Below are positions 25,720-38,703 of a stretch of DNA of 64,000 bases, one piece after another. The DNA is from Dermatophagoides farinae. Taxonomy: Eukaryota > Arthropoda > Arachnida > Sarcoptiformes > Pyroglyphidae. The stretch lies in contig NC_134685.1 in the NCBI RefSeq assembly GCF_024713945.1, positions 3,528,342 through 3,592,341 on the forward strand, given 5' to 3'. The notes beneath the pieces were generated by a model. The model was not told where the DNA came from, searched no databases, and saw only the letters and a program-made list of their open reading frames with translations. Position numbers and translations under genes: made by a program. Numbering within the stretch: the first letter of the stretch is position 1; each line of letters begins with the position of its first letter.

Positions 25720-28010
25720 ATGGCCGACCCATTATCATTATTACGACAATATCATATGCGTAAAAAAGAAATTGTCGAAAGAGATGGAATGATTTGTTTC
25801 GGTGAATATTGCTGGCCCAAACAAACGAAAACAAATTACCTAATCTATAGGTTTGTTTTGATATATTCATCTGCTCATTTCTAATTGTTCATGTTGAACA
25901 TTTTATCAGTTCTTCACGTGATGGACCAAATAAAAATTATTATACGCTCGAATGTCTGGTATATTTTCTTCGTAATGTTCATCTACAACATCCTACCTAT
26001 GTTAAACAGGCTGCTTCGTTTGAGATTCCCGGTTTGTTTTTGATTATTGTTATTAATTGATGTATTGATTTTTTAATCATCAACTGCCCATTCATCAGTC
26101 GTTCAAAGACCGGATCGTAAAGATTTACTTGCCTATCTTAGTGGTGAGACATCGACATCGGCATCCATTGACAAGTCGGCACCAATCGAATTGCCCATCA
26201 GCATTTCACAGCTGGTCAGTTATTAAATTTGAGTAACCAGTGATGAGTCATTTTTTGTCATGTGTCTATAGAATAAAGAAAGTGGCCATCAACAGAATCT
26301 ATCTGGTCATCCTGGCGGCATGACTGGTTCATCGATCGATGGTCAAGATGGACCACCAGCAAGCAAATTGGCTCGATTGGATGAGATGGAAAAAGTTCGT
26401 AAACAATTTGCCGCACGGTTAGATGCACCGAAAATTAAAAAGTCATTACCAACGGATCTATTGATCGGACAACATGGTTCAAATTTGGCCGGTGGTATCG
26501 TTGGTGGCAGTGCTGCTGTTGGTGATTCAAATACAACATCGCTTCGTGATTCAATGAGTAATGAACAGATTGCCGCATTGAAAGCTAAACGTTTGGCTAA
26601 AAAACGTTCGACCATCATTGATGCCGATACCGATCTGGAAGGTGCTCAAGCATTAGGGTAATTATTAGGAATTCGATTTTGATATGAGTTGATTTTGATT
26701 TTGATTTAATTTTCCATAACCTATACAGACTGAACAATACAGCAGCCGATCATTCAGTGTTATTACAATATGATTCAAATTTTACCAAAGAAATTCAGAA
26801 TAAAGAACGTGTATGGCGTAATCGAACGAATGTATTACAATCATCGGGAAAAAATTTTCAGAAACCAATATTTTTCCTATTACAGTCGATTAAAGCACGT
26901 GAAGATAATGCATTAAGGAATCGTGGTAATGGCGGTCTTGGTGCTGCAAACAATTCCATACATTCGTCAAATCAAATGAATCGATTGAATTCCTCGACAA
27001 CATTATCAACATCGTCAGTTATAATGTCGACAACATCATCGCAAGTAAATAATGGCCAGCCAATGGGTGTCGGTGGTTATAATACTAATAACAATGGTGT
27101 TGCACCAATACAACCATCAACACAACCGTTAGCGAATAATGGTCAGCAACAACAAACAGCGCAACAATATAATCGTTATGATCAGGAACGATTTGCTAAA
27201 AATGATTCGGCACTAGGTTTCAGCATCGATACGACCAGTACATATCATGGTCTTACATTGAAAAGTGTGACTGAAGGTTCGACTGCACCGAAAACCGTTT
27301 CCGGTTCAACGGTGACCGGTCTGTTGATGCAGAAAAATAATGCACTTGTATCGAATAACAATGGTGGTAATCATCATCAAAAGCCACAGAAACGGCCCTC
27401 ACGAACACCGATCATAATTATACCGGCAACGAATACATCACTGATTACGATGTATAATGCAAAGGCCATATTACAAGATTTAAAATACATGGATTCCAAA
27501 CAATGCGATCAACGACGTGAAAATGAAATGCTCATACAAAGAAGGAAACCGGATAACACTACTGTTCCGTATCGAATCATTGACAATCCATTGAAATTAA
27601 CACAGGACGAATGGTATGTTGCTATATGTAAAGAGACACAAAATAATCGTTGATTGATTGGTTGAATAGGAATCGTGTGGTGGCCGTTTTTGTTCAAGGA
27701 CCAGCATGGCAATTCAAAGGTTGGCCGTGGAATGGTAATCCGGTGGAAATTTTCGCACGAAGTAAGTATAAACAAATTATCATTCGAATATTATTACATG
27801 ATTGCTCTTTTGTTGTTTGTTGTTTCAGTAAAAGCATTTCATTTAAAATTTGATGAAATGAAATTGGATAATAATGTGGCCAAATGGTCGGTGGAAATTA
27901 TTGAACTATCACGTAGTAAACGACATTTGGATCGGGCAAATTTATTGAAATTTTGGTCATTATTGGATCAACACATTGCCAAACATAAGCACAATGTAGT
28001 TCGATATTAA
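25720..28010 (+). CDS. CDC73: CDC73 / parafibromin (Hyrax), Paf1 complex subunit (7 exons, 637 aa)
   Basis: Seven exons join in frame: 25720-25850, 25910-26031, 26099-26214, 26272-26657, 26729-27613, 27670-27761 and 27829-28010; the introns are 56-71 bp with GT/AG ends. The N-terminal domain is diagnostic: [51 protein letters not shown]. The middle has [30 protein letters not shown] and [13 protein letters not shown]-like motifs; the C-terminal Ras-like fold spans about residues 475-637 ([48 protein letters not shown]). CDC73 is a scaffold of the Paf1 elongation complex on RNA polymerase II and links it to H2B ubiquitylation and Wnt/Hedgehog targets. Human CDC73 is 531 residues; the excess is a Ser/Asn/Gln-rich insert around residues 320-390. 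AATAAA at 28180-28185. Converges on schnurri. Confidence 0.97.
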
Positions 28011-28338
28011 ATCGGCTTCTTTTTCGCCATCATCATCATCATGCATTTCATTTACTCTCAACAATCAATTACTAATCACAATTTGCTAAATTGACATTGA
28101 AAAAAAGCATGACCACATTGGTCTTGATTTGATTCTAAATGTAAATAATAATTATGTTATGTATAATGTAATCCATTCAAATAAATAAAGTCCAATGAGT
28201 TTGAGTTTGAGTTGTGAGGAAATTTTTTTATTTATAAAAAAAAATTGCAATTAAAATTGAATCAACAAATGTGGGTAATGGAAAAATGAAAAAAAATTAT
28301 CGTTGCAAACATAAAAATATTTTACAAACAAAAGCATT
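28011..28338. terminator. Convergent 3' ends of CDC73 and schnurri
   Basis: 328 bp separate the stops of two convergent genes. Plus-strand poly(A) signals AATAAA at 28180-28185 and 28184-28189 serve CDC73. The minus-strand signal TTTATT at 28227-28232 would serve schnurri, so the two 3' UTRs nearly meet or overlap. Confidence 0.7.
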
Positions 28339-31300
28339 TCAACCATTTCCGTTGGAATGGGACATTGTGTCACAAGTATTGCTAGTAGTAGTGTTGTTGA
28401 TTTTATTCATTTCATCAGCATGTTCACTGTAAAGATGAACCTGAAGAAATTTGGCCGCTTTGAATAGACGAAAACAAATATGACAAGTGTTTGAACGTGT
28501 CGCTGCAATGGTACCATTCAATGTGGATGATGATGATCGGGTTGTAGGCGCCATATTAATCGATGATGCAAACATAGTAGTAGTACCAGTATTATTAGTA
28601 GTATTAGTAGTAGTAGTAGTTGCTATTTTGTTGCATTTTTGATCTGGTGATGTTGAATGATCCTCGTCATCATCGCCATATGGATATTCTTCTGTTATGG
28701 CACCAGAATCTGAATCGTCTTGATTGCAACCACCATTACTACTACTCGATTCGTCATTATTATTATTGTTGTTGTTGTTGTTGTTTTTATCGATATCATC
28801 AATGATGACATTTTTGTTCCAACACATTTGTCTTGGATCATATAACTTTTGTGCCAATGATTGTAGTGTTTCCAATGCACTACCACAATCCGAAGTATCA
28901 ATGAGGCCTGGATTAATATTGTTACGTTCCATTTCGGCAAACATTCCGAATGGTAATTTACCCAGACACTCAAGTTTCATGATGTGAGCTTTCGATCGAA
29001 GATGTTTGGCTAGATGGCCATGTATACGGAATGCAATTTTACAATATGAACATTTAAATGGACGAGGATTATCCACCGATGGTCGGCCAAATGTTATGTT
29101 CATATTCAATTTATTCATATGCGATACTGAACGTGCATGTTTCTGGAGATGACCTTTGGTGCGAAAACTTACGGCACACGATTCACAACGAAAAAGACGT
29201 TCAAATGAATGGATTTTATAGTGTAAACGTAATTGTTCCGGTTTAGTGAACTGTTTCATACAAGTAGGACATGTTGGTTTGCCGCCATCAACATAGTTGG
29301 TTGGACTTTTGGCCATTGTTTTCATCATCATTGCTGAATTGGTTAATGCTGGTGAACATTGTTGCTGTTGTGAACCACCACCACCACCAGTTGATGATGT
29401 CTTATTACTAGCAATCATGATAACACGTGGCAATGAATGTGGTGATTGAATACCCGGTGTTAGATGAGCAAATTCTTCACGGCGGACATTTTGATACAAT
29501 TGATGGCCACCACCATTCGTAGTATCAATGTGATGGACAACGTTTGATGAGGGTTCCATTTGTGATAATGGGGAAAATGATTGTCGCACATGGTCGGCAA
29601 GTTTAGTAGTCGATGATATTTTCGTTGGTTTTTCTGGTGTTGCACGATTGATATCATTATTTGATTGAGGTTGGTTGAGACTGCTAGCACCAATGTTGGA
29701 TGATGATTTTTTCGATGATAAATCAATCGGTTCGTCTTGTTGTGGAGTTGAATGTGAAGATTCTGCGATATTATTAGCCACAACATAGCGATTCAATGAT
29801 TGTTCCACAATCGGTGGTAATGCTACTGGTGAACAAGCAGCGTTTGTCGATGGTGATGGTGATGGTGATGGTGATGATGATGATGATGATGATGATGACG
29901 GCCGAACAAGTAATGGTTGACCATGATATACAAGCTGTTGTTTTGTCATCATATGAATTGATTTTGAATCAGCTGATGGTTGTTGTTGTTGAACACTGGA
30001 AAAAATTTTCTGCAATAATTTATTATTATTATTATTTTGAGATTGATGATGAACAATGTTTGCGTTTGGACATTCATTCGAAATGATGGTTGACAAAACA
30101 ATAGGCGACTTTGATGATATTTCTGGCGATGGTTCAGGTGGTGAAACAATAATGTTTGGCGTTTCGAATGTCATCGAAGAGTCGCCCAATGATGTTGTAC
30201 GAATTCGTTTTCTAGGACTTGTATCCACTGTTGGGGCATGATGCTGTATCGATTGATGATTAGTGATGATCACACTTGTTGGATGACTCATTGGTTGACG
30301 ATATTGATTTGACTGTGGTTGTAATTGTGCTGGTGCTGGTGGTGGTGGTGGTGGTGGAGGAGGAAGAGGTGGTGATGGACCATTGATCATTATCTTCATG
30401 GAATCAACGGAATCATTTATTATCGGTTTTAATAAGGCCGTATCGTAGCCATAAAATTCTGGCATAAATTTTGATAAAGATCGTTGATTTGCTGTTGCAG
30501 GATATAAACTGGATGATGCAACAAGTGATGACTGTGGTTGTTGCTGCATAATTTTGTTGTAATTTTGTGTCAATTTTGATTCATTTGGTTGTTGTTTTAA
30601 TGATGATCTTGGACAATCATCACGATTCGAAGCTGTTGCACCCGATGATAATATCAACAGACTGTGGATGGCCTCAGTTTCATTTTCATTGTGACCAACT
30701 GTTGTCATTGCCGTTGTGGTTGGTGGTGTTTGTGGTGGATTTTCATTTTTATTTTCTTCCACCATTGATTTCATAATTGATGGTAATGTTGACGGGATTG
30801 TATGGTGTTCGCTTTCAACAATGGATATTTTTCGTTGTCTTGTCGTTTCCACTTGATTATTAGTATTAGTATCGGTTTTTTGTTTTTTCTCAGCATTTGA
30901 TGAATGTTTCAGCATATCATCATCGTTGATGGCATCATCAAATTGTCCGGGTTCTACATAGGTCAATCTGTTTGTTGGTTGTTGTTTTGGTTGTTGCGTT
31001 TCGATTGGAACACCTATTTGGATTATATTGAAATGAGATTGGAAAATATCACCATCATGATATAATTACCTTGATCGTCATCATCCAATTCATCATCGTC
31101 GAACATATCATCGTCATCAAATTCATCGTCATCATTTGAGCAATGTAACAATCGATTAGTGGCACAATTTGAATCGGGACGATTTAGTTCATATTGTTCT
31201 TGTTTAGCTAATGCCTCTAAATCAATTTGAGAATCATCAATGCATGTTGGCACAGGTAGGATGCCTAGTTCCACACATTTTTTGTGATGTGCTTTCGATT

Positions 31301-34300
31301 TCATGTGTTTGGTTAGATTTCCTTTTGTTTTGAATGCGAATGAACAATGACGACATGAATATGGACGTAGATCAGTATGTGTCCGAATGTGTTTCTTTAA
31401 CATTGACGGTTTCTTACAACGGATACCACATTCACCACAAACATATTTACCACGACCACGGCCACGAATATAAGTATAGTCTTCATTCGATTTGAAACCA
31501 CCTGAATTGATAATCATAAATCACAAAAATCAATGATTAGTTATATAGTTAAATATATGAACAATTCACAATGACAATTTTTCGATTGTTTTGTACACAA
31601 TTTTTTTCAAAATAAACACACACGACACACACACAGTTGTTGTATAGAACAAGTTTGCTTCGAATGATCAACTAAAATAATGCATGATGATGATCATGAA
31701 GCAAAGTGATAGCTAGCATAACTCAGCATAGCTAGTGGTCTAAATGAATTGATTCGTTCAATCAATCAGTGTTGGTTCAAACGCAACACCAGACTAATTT
31801 AGCAGAAAAGAAGTGACGAATGGGAAAAAATTTAGAAAAAAGAAAGAAACGAAGCCGCGCACGAATCCACGAATCTCATAACACCCACTAAAGTCAACAG
31901 ACACATGCAAAACATGCAAAACAACAACAACAACAATTGGAGATGAAAATCAAATTCAAAAGACTCAAGCACTCGATTTCTTGACTGACACATATAATAT
32001 AGTGAGAGTGTGAAATGACGATCATCATCATTGTCGTCGCGGTCGTCGTTTTACAGACTTGTTGGAGCCAGACAGTGCGGCGCCAGCTAGACACTTTAAT
32101 AGTCCGTCTATGTCTTTGTTTGTTTGTGTCTTGGAATGAATAGATCATATGCCAATGATGATAACCATTTGGCTAAATAAAAAAAAAAAGAATGAGCGGC
32201 AAAATGTCTATGTGGTGAAAGAAATGCTTCAAGCGAAACAAATGTGTATGTATAATAACCACATTCATTCAGTTTTGTTTTCGAAAATTTTCAAATTCAT
32301 GAAATTTGCTCCATCTGATGTTGTTTAAGTTGTTGATGATGATGATTGAGTCTAGACATCATCATCATCATCATTCTAATCATTCTGTTTGAAACAAAAA
32401 AGAAAAGCAAACATTTCAATTGCATTGGATTCATGCAATCGGAATTTGCCATCGAATGAATGGGATGTGAATCATTTAAATTTCAAACTACAGGAAAAGG
32501 TTTTTTTCCTGAAACACTTCATGATCAATTTCGTTCCATTTGGGATACCTGCTGAGAGTGATGAGCTTAGAAAAATCAAAATCATTGTTGTTTGAAACAT
32601 ACACGGGGTTGGTTAGGTCGTTTATTCATTCTCAAATTTATTATTTTTTTTTTGTACATAATACAGGTTGACCTAGATTCCTATACCAGTAGTAGTGTAG
32701 TGACAAAACACTATGGACCGAAAGAGAGGTGAACGAACCAAAATGATAATGGTCCCATATGGTTTCAAACAACAAAACGAGAGGAATGAAAATGATGCAA
32801 CAAGTGATGGCATTTTTTATTGTCGTTGTGTGTGCGTTTATTTTTGTATTGGTAAATCACAAACATTAAAAAATGGCCAACATCCACGCAGATTTAAATG
32901 ACGTATTTATGGGCACCTTCCTAATCTATTTTCTATTGTGTTAATCAAATGATTAGATTTGTATGATAATCAAAATAAAAAAAACAGCAACTTTAATTGC
33001 GGAAACAGATTTGAGGGTCGTTATTATATGTGATGATTTCAGAGAAAAAAGTTGGAAATTTAAAAATTTTTTTCAATAGAATCATCATCATAAAAAACCA
33101 CACCATCTTCTTTAGGACCAAATGTAATTTTATTACGTGTGGCCTTGATCCGCACACAATGTTATTTTAAATGAATTTTATGAATATTTCCATCACCGAG
33201 AACACATCTGTTGCAAAAAAAAATTGTTGAACAAAAAACCAAAACATCAAGAATGATCCACATCATGATTGAGATCATGGGATAAAAGAAAACTAGTGAA
33301 ACATGTGTGTGTGTGTGTGTGTGTGCTCAAAGGGTTTCTCACATCCATTCCTTTGCTTTCATTTTTTCCAGGAATTTTTTTCGCTACTTTCTTCAATCAT
33401 CATCACCCTGAAAAAAAAGATTTTCAATTGCTTCAAACATTTACCTCTATCACTATGTTCCTGGATCAATTGAAGCAATATGTCAAAAAATGAAAAAGAA
33501 AAAACTACATTTCAAGGTTGCCCTCAACAAACACAGTATATAGGAGAAAAAGAGTTGATGAGACAAAAAAAATAAAAATAAAGAATGATGATAGTGCAGC
33601 AATTGGTGGGAAAATGAAATTTTCCAAAAAAAACCAATTTATAATTTATAATTCACCAAGGATATGTAATGTGTAATTCCTAAGAATCTGTCAATATTCA
33701 TCATCATCATCATCTATGGATCATCATTGTAATTGTAATTGATTGATATAATCGTCCAATGAGCAAAAGAGAGAGAGAGAGAAAGCATCCCTGTGTGCGC
33801 AGGCAATAAATAATGGGCGAAAGAAAAGAAAATGATGTACAATCTTGGCCCATTTTCATTCATTCATTCACTCATTCATTCATTCATCTGGTTTAGTTGA
33901 TGGTGGGGTGAATAAAAGTGAAAAAAAATTTCATGCCATAGAACGATAATTTGCATTTTTTTCATTTCATTTCATTTTCTCTCACACATGCAATTGTTTG
34001 CATAACCTCTATAACCGATGCAAAAAAACAAAGGAATCAATGAATAAATGAATGAATAAATACCTTCAAAAATTTTGATTCTTTTCGGTAGTAGTAATGA
34101 GCCATCATCATTGGTGGATGAACTGGCCATCAAACGGTGCCAGTGATCATTGTTACAAGCATCGTATAGTGAATGAGGATAAAATTGTTTTTGTTTCACG
34201 CCGATGCATTCGGAAAATTTTCTTGACGCCAAATTGGTGGTTGTCGACGACATTATCTGCTGTACATTTGGTGCCGCCAATTTCGGCGGTATCTGTGACA

Positions 34301-37300
34301 TCATCATGATGTACATTACAGCTTGTTTATCCGGCAAATGACCGAGCATTGGATGCATCGTTAGATATGGATTGTTGGATATGTTGCCAGTCATTCCAGA
34401 TTGATTCGAGCAATTTTTTCTTTTTGCTGTTGTTGTTGTTTCATTCACTTTGGATGTTTTGTTGTTTTCTTCATTGTTCACGGAACCAAAAATCATATTG
34501 TTTGGTGCTGTGGTGGTGGTCACAAGTGTAAATGAAACACGTGACGATTTTCGATGTGATCGATTCCAAGAGGATTGATTTATCGATTTACGTTTTTGTT
34601 GCTGTTGTTGTTGTTGTTTTTGATGGTGATAATAATTGGAATGTGTGGATATGTAATGCATACGTGTTAGGGAATCACAAATACGATCAACAATACCGGA
34701 ATCGATTGACCAGATGATGGTTTTCAATGTCCGCTCAGTTAGTCTGATTGTGAATGAAGTTTTGCTGTGGTTCAGTACATCACTGTTCATCATATGACTT
34801 GAACGTGATTTGACCGTATCAAGAAATTCCTGTATAGATCCCTTTTGTTTGCAAGATGACAAAGATGATGATGATGTTGATTGCTGCTGTTGTGGTTGTT
34901 GTTTGTGTTGTTGGTGTTGCTCCTCCTTGACGATTATGGTTGGCGGCTGATCGTCGTTGTCGACATTTACGGTCGCTACCGTTGTCAATGATGATGATGA
35001 TGTTCGGTTCATTGTTTGCGTTATATTGTGGTGATGGTGAAAGACCGCCTCATTTGAATCATATGCTGATAATAATTGACAAGGTGATTCAAGTGTATGC
35101 AACACGTGTCCTTCAGGTACGGGATGTGTTGCCCATTGTGAATACATTGACAATTGTGGATTTGCTTCTTGCATAACATACATTGGTTGTAAGCGATAAA
35201 TGCAACAATACGTTGGCCGTAATGATACTTTTAGTCCTAGGTTCGAATAGGCGTTACCATCAAGAAATAATTGCTGGTACTTTTGTTGTGATCTTGGTGT
35301 ATCCGGCGATATCAAGGTGGATGGCATTAATTTTATTTGTCGTCCAAAATCACCACAGTCAACACTGTTAGTACTACCATTGTGGTTGTGATTAGTATTT
35401 GTGTCTATCATTGAACATTGATTGATCAGTATCGATAGTTTTCGTCCATTCGACAATTGTTTCTGCTGATGATCATTTAAATTCAACGCTAACGTTGTTG
35501 GTCGTTGTAATGATTTTTTCGCCAATTCCATACATTGTTGGCCACGATCCACAGCTTCCAATAGATCGGCCATCAATAGGTTCATTTGTTCGCCATGATC
35601 CAATTCCATCAACATGTCGTCCATTAATTGTCGGACAATTTCATCCAGTATGATTTCCTCTTTTTGTTTGACGATAAATTTCGTATCATCCTTGGTTGTT
35701 ACTTGTTGTTGTTGTTGTTGTTGTTTATCATCATTGTCCAATGCGAATTCATAATTAGTACGAGTGTCGAGTAGATTCTGCAACACTGGAAACAATATTG
35801 GACCTTTGAGTGTGATTTTGGTTGGTGGACGCATCAAATATGGCATATAGGCTGGTATTATCTCCATTGCCGGTATCAACGTTTCATGTTGTTGTTGTTG
35901 GATATTTTGTAAAATTGAGTCTCGATATTCGTTGACGGCTGATTCTCGTTTTGTGTCTGTTCATATGGAAAGGAAAAGATTATATGAGTGAAGTTACATG
36001 AGGTTACAAGAGATTACAGCAATTATTACCATTGTTATAATCATAATATCTAGATGATGACCAATGACGAAATGCCGGCTCAGATATTTTCCGTTTTTTC
36101 AATCCAATCGATGATGATGATGTTGAATGTTGTCGTGTTTCAGCATCATTGTTTGAATGTTGTTTTTCATGTCTTGGACAATGATATGTTGTCTCATCAC
36201 CATCATCATAATCATCATCACCATCATCGTCATAAATGTTATCCGAATTGAAACCGGAGAGTAATTTGGATTTAAGAATATTTCCGAAATTATATGATGC
36301 AGATGACGATGGAATGGAAAATTGGTTCGAATCATCATTGTTATTGTTTGAATCTTGTCGTCGATTTATGGCGGCCGTATAGCTTATGATTGATGGCCGT
36401 TCCAGAACGCATACTTTACGTTCCCGTTGTTGTTGTTGTTGCTGCTGTTGCTGCTGTTGTGGTTGTTGTTTTGTAATCGATGACGTTGTTGATGCAATCG
36501 ATTCCGAATGTTTGTTACTCGTTTCACTGTCCGATACAACCTGTTGTTTTTGCTGTTGTTGTTGTTGTTGTTCACCACCACAGCAATAATATTTCTGATG
36601 AATTTCAAGATTCTGTTCCTGACGAAAGGGAACCGCACAAAATTTACAGGTGTGCATAGCTGGCGAAAGTAGTAATTGATGTTGTGATGGTGGAGGTGGT
36701 GGTGGTTGTTGTATGGTCGTTTCCAATTGTTGTTGAGCATTACATGTTGGATTCAATGAAGGATTCGATACTGAACAACGGCTTCGTTTTCGTGGTGGTA
36801 AATGTGAATCGGATAGATTGTTCAATGTCGTCGTCGTCGTAGTCGTCGTCGTCGTCGCTTTTGTTGTTTTTGTTGAAATCAATGTTGGTTCAGCACTATG
36901 CTTGCTGTTTTTATCCGACGATGAAGGTTTGAGCAAAAGATGTTTGATTATACATTTCTGACCATTTTTTGAATGATGATCAGTCATCGCCATTGGTCGA
37001 TTATCATTAATAGTCAATGTTGGAGATGGTGATTGCTGACCACTGTTGTCATTGTTGAATGCTCGTGATGAACCATTCTTGGTTTGGCTAACCGAATTCT
37101 GGTTATTGGCATTCGGATTGCTTCCACTCGAATTGAGCAATAAATTTCTCACTAAACAATTTTTCGGATCACCAGTTGATGATGATGGCGATGATGATGA
37201 TGACGATGATGATCCGTTGTTCATTCCAGCTGATGTTTGTGTGTCGAATAGATAATTTTGATGTATCGTACCAGTACGTGATGATGTTGCATTGATTATC

Positions 37301-38703
37301 ACGGATTTTTGATTGCACATATCACTACGTCCAGTCAATTTCATCAATGATGGTGAATGATGTTGTGATGGTTCAAATAGTGACGGAAATAGGCTATGTG
37401 ACGATGAAGATGATGAATTCATTGTGGGAGATTGTGTGACCGTGGTAGTATGATTTGTGGGCAAAACTGGTACCGGAGAAGCAGCAAGAGCAGCTGCATA
37501 TTGTTGAGACCATGTTGAAAGAAGGTTATCCGAATATTTTTTCATAACATCGTGATGATGATTGAATGATGGTGGATCATAACCAATAACCGTTGGCGTT
37601 GCAGACATGATCCATGGCTGTGCAATGGTTGTTGTCGCTGTTGTTGGAAATTGAGTCATGTATAATGATGATGGATGAAACGAAAATTGTTGTTGTTGTT
37701 GCTGATGGTGGTGGTGGTCATTTAGCTTTGTTGATTGATTTTCATTTTCCAACAATAAACATTTGTCACCCAATAAAGCTGATTGTAAACGAGAATATTG
37801 CAACGATTTTTGATGTGGATCACCCGTTGTTCTTGTTGTTGTTGTTGTTGTTAATGATAATGATGATGATGATGATGATGAATGACGTCGTAATGGGTAA
37901 TATGGCTGTTGTTGATGATGATGATTAGGGTTACGGCTAGTTGATGATGGTGATGATGAATTTGTGATCGATCGACGTTGGTGATGAAGATGATTAGATG
38001 CATCATATGAAGAGGTAGCCATCATTATTGGTGATGATGATTGAAAGAAACCACCAACATGACTCAACGATGATAATTGACTTGATTCGCCTACGATTGC
38101 TTTATTTTCCTGAATCAATTTGTTTATATGTTCAGATATATCCTGATCGGTTGGCCTATGATGTATTTGTTGTTGTTGTTGTTGTTGTTGCTGCTGTATA
38201 GCGGATGATATACCTGCTGGTGCAACAAACACTGATTGTTTTCTAATCGGTACAGTTGTACGGTGTTCATTGCGTTTTATGTCAATCGAGCGTGGTTGAG
38301 GTGGCGGTGTTGTCGTCGGTGTCGTTGTGGGTAACATGATTGTTGGCACTTGATTTTGGTCAACAGTTGGGTTATTATTGTTATTTGGGTCAAAATTTAT
38401 CATTTGTATCAAATGATTGGACTGATTCCTCGCCGTCATCATCATTAGTGGTTGGTCATCTAATAATAACGTTCTTGTATTCTTGGATTGTTGGTGTTGT
38501 TGACCACCATTGCCACCGCCACCAATCAAATCAAACGAAAGAGGATGTTGTGTAGTATGGTGATGATTGAGATATTGGTGAACCGGATGGTGATGGTGAT
38601 GATGATGGTGACTATTTAGATGATAATGTTGTTGCGTTGTTATAGCTGATGTTATTGTCGTCATTGCTGATGTAACCGTCGTTGCGGTCAATGGGAAAGA
38701 CAT
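28339..38703 (-). CDS. shn: Schnurri / HIVEP-family zinc-finger transcription factor (4 exons, ~2557 aa)
   Basis: Exons 38703-36030, 35956-34064, 31501-31070 and 31013-28339 join in frame, all in phase 1, around introns of 73, 2562 and 56 bp. Zinc fingers in order: a C2HC finger near residues 682-705 ([22 protein letters not shown]-type, Cys at the last position as in HIVEP proteins); a C2H2 pair near 1540-1595 with the ZAS-type sequences [19 protein letters not shown] and [19 protein letters not shown], followed by an acidic Asp block; three fingers near 2247-2345 (CPTC, CESC, CSYC), the last two with the [20 protein letters not shown] form; and a single finger near 2508. The total resembles Drosophila Shn (about 2500 residues), which works with Mad/Medea in Dpp target repression. 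The N-terminal ZAS finger pair of other family members is not seen. The rest is Ser/Gln/His/Asn-rich. Its 5' end lies inside the palindrome and is repeated at 63522-64000. Confidence 0.93.
31502..34063 (-). other. Large schnurri intron 2
   Basis: 2562 bp between exons 2 and 3 of schnurri, about 40 times longer than the other introns of this cluster. Non-coding, with TG repeats (33303-33324), AG repeats (33768-33781), a CATT run (33856-33886) and CA/GAT tracts. It could contain an alternative promoter or enhancer: short GC-richer patches lie around 31855-31885 and 32035-32100. No internal gene found. Confidence 0.75.

Noticed and set aside
36386-36589. Cys-rich open frame on the plus strand opposite schnurri exon 1
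   Set aside because: Antisense of CAA/CAG glutamine runs; no independent support.
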